A DNA stretch of 64,000 nucleotides from NCBI GenBank assembly GCA_017303935.1, contig JAFLBD010000003.1:310001-374000 (forward strand). Reading direction: 5' to 3'. The notes beneath the pieces are model-generated. The model did not search any database. It had not been told where the DNA came from and saw nothing but the letters and a program-made list of their open reading frames with translations. Positions within the stretch are counted from its first letter, which is position 1; every line of letters begins with the position of its first letter. This document shows positions 19,512 through 26,747 of this stretch, piece after piece. Position numbers and translations under genes: made by a program. The DNA comes from Armatimonadota bacterium. Lineage in GTDB: Bacteria; Armatimonadota; Fimbriimonadia; Fimbriimonadales; Fimbriimonadaceae.

Positions 19512-20278
19512 GTATAGAAGTCAAAAGCAATACAGACTTTCAGGGTACTTCGCTTGATTGGCTTGGAGCATTCCCTCGCAGATGGGAAGTATTGCCTGGT
19601 CTGGCAGTGCTTCAGGAGCGACAAGTCAAGAACGTAGGGCTTCGAGAAAAGACGGTGCTCTCGCTGAGTTACGGAAGAGTCGTCGTGAAGCCTGAAGAAA
19701 AACTACGTGGGCTCGTCCCAGAGTCCTTCGAAACTTACCAAATCGTTGAGCCCGGCAATATCATCATCAGACCGACAGACCTGCAAAATGACCATGTTAG
19801 TCTTCGAGTCGGCCAGGTTAAAGACAAAGGCATCATCACGTCTGCTTACATTTGCCTTGAAACAAAGGGCAGTCTAACCCCTGACTACGCTCACTACTTG
19901 CTCTTGGGTTATGACCTCAAGAAAGTCTTCTACGGACTCGGTTCAGGTCTGAGACAGAATCTCTCTTGGACCGACTTTCGCCGCCTTCCTATTCCCGTCC
20001 CGCCTGCCGATGAGCAGGCGCAGATTGTGCGCTTCATTCGCCTTCTTGACCATCGGGTGAATCGGCTCATCAAGGCCAAGCGGCGGCTAATCGAGCTGCT
20101 GAACGAGCAGAAGCAAGCCATCATTCACCGTGCCGTCACCCGAGGTCTCGACCCCACCGTCCCCCTAAAACCCTCCGGCATCGACTGGCTCGGGGAAGTG
20201 CCAGAGCATTGGAAGGTGAAGAGAGTGCGCCACGTTGCTGAAATGCTAGTCAGCAACGTTGACAAGCACTCCCACTAG
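19508..20278 (+). CDS. hsdS: HsdS specificity subunit, 5' part ending at an in-frame amber codon
   Basis: 256 aa. It contains the first target-recognition domain (about 10-170), the conserved central helical spacer (DEQAQIVRFIRLLDHRVNRLIKAKRRLIELLNEQKQAII) and the first ~30 residues of the second domain (GIDWLGEVPEHWKVKRVRHVA). The TTG start overlaps the DUF3883 gene stop (TTGA). TAG at 20276-20278 ends it, yet the same frame continues to 20923 with typical HsdS sequence, so the ancestral subunit is 471 codons. The amber is either an inactivating change, a read-through site or a sequencing error. The half-subunit alone could dimerise, as some half-HsdS proteins do. Confidence 0.85.
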   Translation: MSIEVKSNTDFQGTSLDWLGAFPRRWEVLPGLAVLQERQVKNVGLREKTVLSLSYGRVVVKPEEKLRGLVPESFETYQIVEPGNIIIRPTDLQNDHVSLRVGQVKDKGIITSAYICLETKGSLTPDYAHYLLLGYDLKKVFYGLGSGLRQNLSWTDFRRLPIPVPPADEQAQIVRFIRLLDHRVNRLIKAKRRLIELLNEQKQAIIHRAVTRGLDPTVPLKPSGIDWLGEVPEHWKVKRVRHVAEMLVSNVDKHSH

Positions 20279-20353
20279 AACGAGGAGACGGTTCGACTGT
20301 GCAACTACGTCGATGTCTATAAGAACGAGGCAATCAACGACCAACTGAAGTTT

Positions 20354-20923
20354 ATGGTGGCAACCGCTTCAAAAGATGAGATTGAGCGGTTTCGAATCAA
20401 GATTGGCGATGTCATTATCACGAAAGACTCAGAACTCTGGTCTGACATTGGGGTTCCAGCCGTCGTTCGCTACGAGGCTGATGATTTGGTCTGTGGGTAT
20501 CACCTCGCCATCCTGCGACCGAAGGCAGATGAACTCAGCGGCGAGTTTCTGCTCAGGTGCTTGCAAGACCGATTGATAGCTACCCAACTTCATGTCGCTG
20601 CAAACGGAATCACTCGCTATGGTTTGTCCCAAGGTTCAATCAAGTCGTGCCTGATACCTGTGCCGCCACTTGGCGAGCAAGGGGAATTGGTGTCCCATTT
20701 GATGGAGGCGACTCGGGATTTGACGCTTGCCATTTCGAAGGCGCAAGCTGAAATTGACCTCATTCGTGAGTACCGAACTCGACTAGTCGCCGACGTGGTG
20801 ACAGGTCAACTCGATGTCCGTCACCTTGACTTGCCCGAGGTCGAAGAATCGCTCATTGAAGCGATTGATGCAGTGGAATCCGATGACCCAGATGAAGAAC
20901 TTGAAGCCCAGGAGGTTGAATAG
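20354..20923 (+). CDS. hsdS: HsdS specificity subunit, 3' part in the same frame after the amber codon
   Basis: 189 aa from the first in-frame ATG. It carries most of the second target-recognition domain (RFRIKIGDVIITKDSELWSDIGVPAVVRYEADDLVCGYHLAILRP) and the C-terminal conserved spacer (PPLGEQGELVSHLMEATRDLTLAISKAQAEIDLIREYRTRLVADVVTGQLDV). The frame between the TAG and this ATG (NEETVRLCNYVDVYKNEAIN) is also HsdS-like. This is therefore one gene broken by a single codon, with no frameshift. No ribosome site supports independent translation. Confidence 0.75.
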   Translation: MVATASKDEIERFRIKIGDVIITKDSELWSDIGVPAVVRYEADDLVCGYHLAILRPKADELSGEFLLRCLQDRLIATQLHVAANGITRYGLSQGSIKSCLIPVPPLGEQGELVSHLMEATRDLTLAISKAQAEIDLIREYRTRLVADVVTGQLDVRHLDLPEVEESLIEAIDAVESDDPDEELEAQEVE

Positions 20924-20925
20924 CA

Positions 20926-22398
20926 GTGCTTACCAACATTCAAATTGACGACGGAGCTCTCGGTCGCTTGCTTGAAGGGCTGCTCAAACTTGGGCGAGAA
21001 TGCGAGTGGGTCGAGTTCAAAGAGAACTGGGATGAACCAGAGGACATCGGCGAATACATCTCTGCGCTTTCGAACTCAGCGGCAATAGCGGGGATGCCCC
21101 AGGGCTACCTGATTTGGGGTGTTCAAGATGGCACTTTGGACATTGTTGGCACAACGTTCGACCCAGCGAGTAAGAAGATTGGCAACGAAGAGCTTGAGAA
21201 TTGGCTTTCCTACCAGGTTGCTCCCCGGCTGAATCTGCGGTTCATCAAGTTTGAAGTTGATGGAAAGGCGCTGGTGCTTCTCGAAGTTGACCGGGCATTC
21301 CGGCACCCTACTCGGTTTAGAAATGATGAGTTCATCCGAGTCGGTTCCTATAAGAAGAAGCTCAAAGAACACCCAGAGAAGGAGGCACTTCTTTGGAAGC
21401 AGTTCTCAGGGACGCCCTTTGAGGACTTGGCGGCGGCATTTGACCTGACCGCCGAGCAAGTGGTTGAACTGCTTGATATTGAGTCCTATTACCGATTGAA
21501 CGACCGACCGCTCCCTGGCGAACTCATGAAGAGCCTGGAGGCGCTGGTAGTCGATGAACTTATCAAGCCGGAGACCTCCGGTCGGTGGTCGGTCACAAAT
21601 CTTGGGGCTGTGCTTTATGCTCGCAATCTGGATTCATTCCGAAATCTTGGGCGCAAGGTTGTTCGAATCGTTCGGTACAAGGGCAATGACCGTATTGATT
21701 CCGTCAAAGAATGGTCCATCTCCAAGGGCTATGCAGTCGGATACGAAAGTGCCGTTGAACTCGTGATGGAGCAGATGCCTTCAAGGGAGATTATCGAAAG
21801 CGCCAGAAGGATTTCGCTGCCGATGGTGCCCAAAGTGGCAATCCGTGAAATTCTAGCGAATGCCTTGATTCACCAAGATTTTACCGTCGCAGGAGCAGGC
21901 ATCATGGTCGAAATCTTCGACACAAGAGTTGAGATTTCGAATCCGGGTGAACCGATGGTTGACACCAAGCGTTTGCTCGACCTTCCCCCTCGGTCTCGGA
22001 ACGAAGCGCTCGCTTCCCACATGAGACGAATCGGTTACTGCGAAGAGAGAGGCAGTGGCATCGACCGAGTTGTGAGCTTAGTCGAGGCATCTCAACTTCC
22101 TGCTCCCGAATTCTCTGTTCCCGACGGAAGCACGAAAGCGACCCTCTTTGGGACTCGACCGCTCAAAGATATGGATGCTGATGCCCGCATTCGGGCTTGC
22201 TATTGGCATGCTTGCTTGAAGCGAGTGAGACATGAGTACGTGACCAATGCGAGTCTGAGAGAGCGATTTGGCATTGACGAAAAGAACAGCGCCACCGTAT
22301 CCAGACTCATCAAAGAAGCAGTCGAGAGTGGGTTCATCAAGCCTCATGCTGAGAACTCATCGAATCGCCTCAAGCGGTATGTCCCGTTTTGGGTCTGA
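20926..22398 (+). CDS. AlbA_2/Schlafen-type protein with HATPase_c_4 domain
   Basis: 490 aa, GTG start two nt after hsdS, GGAGG upstream. The N-terminal AlbA_2 domain (about 20-140) has CEWVEFKENWDEPEDIGEYISALSN. A middle linker is followed by an HATPase_c_4-like region (AIREILANALIHQDF, ISNPGEP, RNEALASHMRRIGYCEERGSGIDRVV) and a C-terminal winged helix (SLRERFGIDEKNSATVSRLIKEAVESGFIKP). Such proteins are often transcription regulators or Schlafen-like effectors. Lying between S and R, it may control hsdR expression through the repeat array that follows. Role inferred. Confidence 0.88.
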   Translation: MLTNIQIDDGALGRLLEGLLKLGRECEWVEFKENWDEPEDIGEYISALSNSAAIAGMPQGYLIWGVQDGTLDIVGTTFDPASKKIGNEELENWLSYQVAPRLNLRFIKFEVDGKALVLLEVDRAFRHPTRFRNDEFIRVGSYKKKLKEHPEKEALLWKQFSGTPFEDLAAAFDLTAEQVVELLDIESYYRLNDRPLPGELMKSLEALVVDELIKPETSGRWSVTNLGAVLYARNLDSFRNLGRKVVRIVRYKGNDRIDSVKEWSISKGYAVGYESAVELVMEQMPSREIIESARRISLPMVPKVAIREILANALIHQDFTVAGAGIMVEIFDTRVEISNPGEPMVDTKRLLDLPPRSRNEALASHMRRIGYCEERGSGIDRVVSLVEASQLPAPEFSVPDGSTKATLFGTRPLKDMDADARIRACYWHACLKRVRHEYVTNASLRERFGIDEKNSATVSRLIKEAVESGFIKPHAENSSNRLKRYVPFWV

Positions 22399-22696
22399 GT
22401 TTATTTGATGGGTATTTGATGGAACGCCCCTCTGGGGACTGATTTAGGTTCAAAAGCGACCCCATTTCTATTTGATGGTCATTTGATGGCTTCTGCTGCG
22501 CCATCCTGGATGGCAGACGCCCGTCTGCGTAACCTGAGAGCTGCCAATGCCCACTCGTTTCGAGAGCATTGCATGGCTCCAAGCGACTCGCTTGTGATGC
22601 CAGAGTTTATTTGATGGGTATTTGATGGAACGCCCTTTTGGAGACTGATTTAGGTTCAAAATCAGTCCGAATCTTATTTGATGGTCATTTGATGGC
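22398..22696 (+). repeat. Eight ATTTGATGG repeats in two 92-bp direct repeats
   Basis: ATTTGATGG starts at 22403, 22414, 22470, 22481, 22609, 22620, 22676 and 22687. Copies come in pairs 11 bp apart, about one helical turn, and pairs within a block are 67 bp apart. The two 92-bp blocks (22398-22490, 22604-22696) also share an internal GATTTAGGTTCAAAA. The array fills the only long gap in the restriction island. The last copy contains TTGATG, which could be a -35 element with GATATT 18 nt downstream. Likely operator sites for cooperative binding. Confidence 0.9.
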
Positions 22697-22740
22697 GCTC
22701 CATCGGGTTTCGGATATTACACTTGGGGCATAATTATTCT

Positions 22741-23199
22741 GTGCGTGCAAGTCAGGACATCCGAATCGAGCCTTCCGCCCTCTCATTAGAGACTTTGGAC
22801 AGGCTCTCCAGGCTCTTCAAAGAAGGAGAGCACTCTACTCTGGTGGGTCAGAGCGGAGAAAGGATAGTGCTACCATCGGAGCTTCGGAGGGTGTTCGCCT
22901 TCGTAGTCAAAGCCTTGGAGAAGCGGCAGTCGGTGTGCCTGATTCCTGAAGATGAGCCGTTCACGACCCAAGCCGCCGCCAATTTCCTTGGGATGTCTCG
23001 CCCATACTTCATGCGGTTGCTCGATGCTGGAGAGATTCCCTTCCACCGAGTCGGCACCCATCGCAGGGTGCTCTACAGAGACCTGGTTGCGTTCCAAGAG
23101 AGTCGGACAGAGGTTCGCACTGCCGCTCTTAGCAAGGTGACTCAGGAGCTGTCTGAAGCAGGTGTCTACGACCGCATGGCGGAGGAGAAAGGAGCGTGA
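22741..23199 (+). CDS. Excisionase-type HTH DNA-binding protein (antitoxin-like)
   Basis: 152 aa from GTG at 22741; TTG at 22723 gives six more residues. The C-terminal half is a helix-turn-helix of the excisionase/MerR type (TTQAAANFLGMSRPYFMRLLDAGEIPFHRVGTHRRVLYRDLVAFQE). This arrangement is familiar from antitoxins encoded in front of PIN toxins. Here no toxin follows: the stop overlaps the hsdR start (GTGA). It probably binds the upstream ATTTGATGG array and limits hsdR expression; this is inference from position. Confidence 0.85.
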   Translation: MRASQDIRIEPSALSLETLDRLSRLFKEGEHSTLVGQSGERIVLPSELRRVFAFVVKALEKRQSVCLIPEDEPFTTQAAANFLGMSRPYFMRLLDAGEIPFHRVGTHRRVLYRDLVAFQESRTEVRTAALSKVTQELSEAGVYDRMAEEKGA

Positions 23200-26100
23200 G
23201 CACAGATGCAAGCGAAAAGGGCTTAGAACTGCTCATCGTCCGGCACCTGACCGGGCTAACTAACGAGCAGATTCTGAAACCGTCTTCACCGGGCGTTGCC
23301 GAGAATCCTACTGGCTACATGGGCGTTGGCTACGCCTTGGGGCGGTCTGAGGACTTCAACCGGGATTATGCAATCGACCTGGTTAAGCTCTGCGCCTTTC
23401 TCTCAGCGACCCAGCCAAAGGTCTTTGGCCAGCTTGAACTCGGAACTGAGGGAATCAAACGCCATCAGTTCTTAACCCGTCTTCAAGGCGAGATTGCCAA
23501 GCGAGGCATCGTTGACGTGTTGCGCAAGGGAGTCTCGCACCAAGCTGCCCATGTTGAGCTGTTCTTCGGAACACCTTCACCGGGAAACAAGAAAGCCAAG
23601 GAGAACTGGGACGCCAACATTTTCAGCATTACCCGGCAACTCAAGTATTCCAAGGATGAGACTCAGCTTTCGCTCGACCTTTGCCTCTTCCTCAACGGTC
23701 TACCGATAGCCACCTTTGAACTGAAGAACAGTCTGACCAAGCAGACTGTGGAAGACGCCGTTCAGCAATACAAGCGAGACAGGGACTCCAGAGAGCTTCT
23801 GTTTCAATTTGCCCGCTGTCTGATTCACTTTGCGGTTGATGATTCGGAAGTGCGTTTCTGCACCCACCTCCGAGATAAGGCTTCTTGGTTCTTGCCGTTC
23901 AACAAAGGTTGGAACGACGGGGCGGGAAATCCCCCCAATCCAGATGGTCTGAAGACCGACTATCTCTGGAAAGAGATTTTGACCAAGGAAGGGTTGACGG
24001 ACATCCTGGAGAACTACGCCGAGCGAGTCGAGGAGAAAGACCCGAAGACCAACAAGGTGAAGCGCTCGCTCATTTTTCCTCGCTATCACCAGCGGGACGT
24101 TGTCCGCAAGCTCATTGCTGACGCTAAAGCAAATGGAGCTGGCAAGCGGTATCTAATTCAGCACTCGGCTGGGAGTGGAAAGTCGAACTCCATTGCGTGG
24201 TTGGCTCACCAACTCGTGGGCTTGGAGAAGGACTCGACGCCAATTTTCGATTCGGTGGTCGTGGTTACTGACCGGGTTATTCTCGACAAGCAAATCCGGG
24301 ACACCATTAAACAGTTTGCTCAGGTGGGCTCGGTTGTCGGACATGCGGAGCGGTCTGGACAGCTTAAGGATTTCCTTAAAAACGGGAAGAAAATCATCAT
24401 CACAACGGTTCAGAAATTTCCGTTCATTCTTGATGACATCGGCTCAGCCAACAAAGACAGTTCATTTGCTATCCTCATTGACGAGGCACATTCAAGCCAA
24501 GGCGGTCAGACCGCCGCCAAGATGAACATCGCCCTCTCGGGAACTTCGGCTGAGGAAGATGAAGAGGATACGGAAGACCATATCAACCGCATCATGGCAG
24601 CCCGAAAGATGCTGCCGAATGCTTCTTACTTTGCATTCACGGCTACTCCGAAGAACAAGACTCTTGAAGTCTTCGGAGAGCCGTATCCTGAAGGCGACGG
24701 CGTCAAGCATCGACCGTTCCACAGCTATACGATGAAGCAGGCGATTCAGGAAGGTTTTATCCTGGATGTTCTGAAGAGCTACACCCCGGTGAACAGCTAC
24801 TACAACTTGGTCAAGACGGTCGAAGAAGACCCGGAGTTTGATGCCAAGAAAGCTCAAAAGAAGCTTCGTCGATACGTTGAGTCCCATGAGCACGCCATCC
24901 GGGAGAAGGCGGAAATCATGGTTGACCACTTCCATGACCAGGTCATTGCCAAGCAGAAGATTGGTGGTCAAGCCAGAGCGATGGTCATTACGGGCAACAT
25001 CAAGCGTGCCATCGACTACTATCATGCCTTCAAAGACTATCTGAAGGAGCGCAAGAGCCCATACAAAGCAATTGTCGCCTTCTCCGGTGAGCACGAATAC
25101 GGTGGTCAGAAGGTTACCGAGGCTTCGCTTAATGGATTTTCGAGCAACAAGATTGCCGAGGAGATTCAAGAAGACCCTTACCGCTTCCTGATTTGTGCAG
25201 ACAAGTTCCAGACGGGATACGACGAGCCGCTGCTTCACACGATGTATGTGGACAAACCGCTCTCGGGAATCAAGGCGGTTCAGACTCTTTCTCGACTGAA
25301 CCGGGCGCATCCCAAGAAGCACGACACGTTCGTTTTAGACTTTGTCAACGACATCGACACAATTCAGTTGTCCTTTGACCAATATTATCGGACGACGATT
25401 CTGGCACGGGAAACTGACCCGAACAAGCTTCATGACCTGAAGGCAGACCTCGATGCCGCCCAGGTTTACGATGATGCTTCAGTGAAAAGGCTCGTCGAGT
25501 TGTATCTTCAGGGCGCAGACCGAGACACTCTCGACCCGATTCTAGACGCATCTGTTGCGACGTACCTTGAGTCGCTTGATGAAGACGGTCAAGTGGAATT
25601 CAAGGGCAATGCCAAGGCTTTCGTGAGAACCTATGGATTCCTTGCGTCGGTGCTCACTTACAGCATCGCTTCCTGGGAACGACTGTCCATCTTCTTGAAT
25701 TTCCTCATTCCCAAACTCCCTGCTCCTAAGGAAGAAGACTTGTCGAAAGGCGTCTTAGAATCCATCGACATGGACAGCTACCGTGTCGAAGTTCGGTCGG
25801 CTCTGTCTATCTCGTTGACTGACCAGGATTCTGAAATTGAGCCGGTGCCGACATCTGGTGGCGGTCATATTCCAGAACCAGAGCTAGACCGTCTCAGTAA
25901 CATCCTGAAATCGTTCAACGAGCAATTTGGCAATATTGAATGGAAGGATGGGGACAAGATTCGTGATGTCATCACCCAAGAGATTCCGGAAAAGGTTGCT
26001 GCCGACAAAGCTTATCAAAACGCTATGCTCAACTCGGATAAGCAGAACGCTCGAATTGAGCACGACAAAGCACTACAGCGAGTTCTGGTTGAGCTTCTTT

Positions 26101-26201
26101 CAGACCATACGGAGTTGTTCAAGCAGTTCTCGGACAACCCTGCCTTCAAGAAGTGGCTTTCTGACTCGAACTTCGCCGTCACCTACAATGCAACGCCATA
26201 A
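23196..26201 (+). CDS. hsdR: Type I restriction endonuclease subunit R (HsdR)
   Basis: 1001 aa. The N-terminal PD-(D/E)xK nuclease has D161 and E175-L-K177 (LPIATFELK). The SF2 translocase has Walker A SAGSGKS (about 324-330) and DEAH at 429-432, then helicase motifs (FTATPKN, MVITGNIKRA, TGYDEPLLHTMYVDKPLSG...QTLSRLNR). C-terminal helices bind the M2S core. It cuts unmethylated DNA after ATP-driven translocation. It starts with GTG inside the HTH gene's stop, so its translation depends on that gene. If the amber in hsdS abolishes specificity, HsdR would be without a partner. Confidence 0.95.
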   Translation: MSTDASEKGLELLIVRHLTGLTNEQILKPSSPGVAENPTGYMGVGYALGRSEDFNRDYAIDLVKLCAFLSATQPKVFGQLELGTEGIKRHQFLTRLQGEIAKRGIVDVLRKGVSHQAAHVELFFGTPSPGNKKAKENWDANIFSITRQLKYSKDETQLSLDLCLFLNGLPIATFELKNSLTKQTVEDAVQQYKRDRDSRELLFQFARCLIHFAVDDSEVRFCTHLRDKASWFLPFNKGWNDGAGNPPNPDGLKTDYLWKEILTKEGLTDILENYAERVEEKDPKTNKVKRSLIFPRYHQRDVVRKLIADAKANGAGKRYLIQHSAGSGKSNSIAWLAHQLVGLEKDSTPIFDSVVVVTDRVILDKQIRDTIKQFAQVGSVVGHAERSGQLKDFLKNGKKIIITTVQKFPFILDDIGSANKDSSFAILIDEAHSSQGGQTAAKMNIALSGTSAEEDEEDTEDHINRIMAARKMLPNASYFAFTATPKNKTLEVFGEPYPEGDGVKHRPFHSYTMKQAIQEGFILDVLKSYTPVNSYYNLVKTVEEDPEFDAKKAQKKLRRYVESHEHAIREKAEIMVDHFHDQVIAKQKIGGQARAMVITGNIKRAIDYYHAFKDYLKERKSPYKAIVAFSGEHEYGGQKVTEASLNGFSSNKIAEEIQEDPYRFLICADKFQTGYDEPLLHTMYVDKPLSGIKAVQTLSRLNRAHPKKHDTFVLDFVNDIDTIQLSFDQYYRTTILARETDPNKLHDLKADLDAAQVYDDASVKRLVELYLQGADRDTLDPILDASVATYLESLDEDGQVEFKGNAKAFVRTYGFLASVLTYSIASWERLSIFLNFLIPKLPAPKEEDLSKGVLESIDMDSYRVEVRSALSISLTDQDSEIEPVPTSGGGHIPEPELDRLSNILKSFNEQFGNIEWKDGDKIRDVITQEIPEKVAADKAYQNAMLNSDKQNARIEHDKALQRVLVELLSDHTELFKQFSDNPAFKKWLSDSNFAVTYNATP

Positions 26202-26352
26202 GTTAGGGCTTGGGTGAAAAAGGTGGTCTGATTGCTGGGAGCGCCGGTCGCACCCCCGAGCGATTATGAGAATGTCAAGCTGCTTGACCGGTTGACAACT
26301 ATTTCTTTCTGAGTCGGCGTCCGAGGCTCCTGCTTCCTCGTTGGTGAGTACC

Positions 26353-26670
26353 CTAATCACACTCGTTCAGTTCACTGACGGCCTCGGTGTCCTCGGGGTA
26401 GCAAATCGGGCAGATGCAGTCGTCGCAGTCCGATTCATCGTGACAGTCTTCGCATGCGAAGGGCACATCAGTGCTTTCAGCCCAGTCCCTTATGCACTCT
26501 TTGATGTTCGTAGCTGCGCTTCTTGGGCAACAGCACGCTTCGACGTACTCATGGAGAAGCTGATTCAGTCTTTGCTCTAGTGAGCCATGCTCGACGAGCT
26601 CGTCCCTGACAGGACTTTGTTCCGGTGGAAGTTGTACTGATTCTGATTTGATTTTCATGTGGTTTCTCAC
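26353..26670 (-). CDS. Small acidic cysteine-rich protein
   Basis: 105 aa (GTG) or 101 aa (ATG at 26658). The C-terminal third has clustered cysteines (ACCCPRS, CEDCHDESDCDDCICPICYP) able to bind zinc or a cluster, in a strongly acidic background. It is divergent from the primase-like gene, with a perfect inverted repeat between them. No family recognised; the cysteine pattern supports a real protein. Confidence 0.5.
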   Translation of the reverse strand: MRNHMKIKSESVQLPPEQSPVRDELVEHGSLEQRLNQLLHEYVEACCCPRSAATNIKECIRDWAESTDVPFACEDCHDESDCDDCICPICYPEDTEAVSELNECD

Positions 26671-26702
26671 AGCAGCCAGAATTGTTCTGACTTTCCTTCA
26701 AA

Positions 26703-26744
26703 CTGACTATCGTGCGAATCTCATGAAATCCGCACGATAGTCAG
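26703..26744. repeat. Perfect 14-bp inverted repeat before the primase-like gene
   Basis: CTGACTATCGTGCG (26703-26716) and CGCACGATAGTCAG (26731-26744) are perfect complements around a 14-nt AT-rich loop. The repeat ends three nt before the ATG at 26748 and lies between divergent genes. It could be an autoregulatory operator, or a replication or ssDNA initiation hairpin recognised by the replication protein. Confidence 0.85.
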
Positions 26745-26747
26745 TAC

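Noticed and set aside
22398-22696. CRISPR array
   Set aside because: The repeats are only 9 bp and come in close pairs with identical short spacers inside duplicated blocks. There are no unique spacers and no cas genes.
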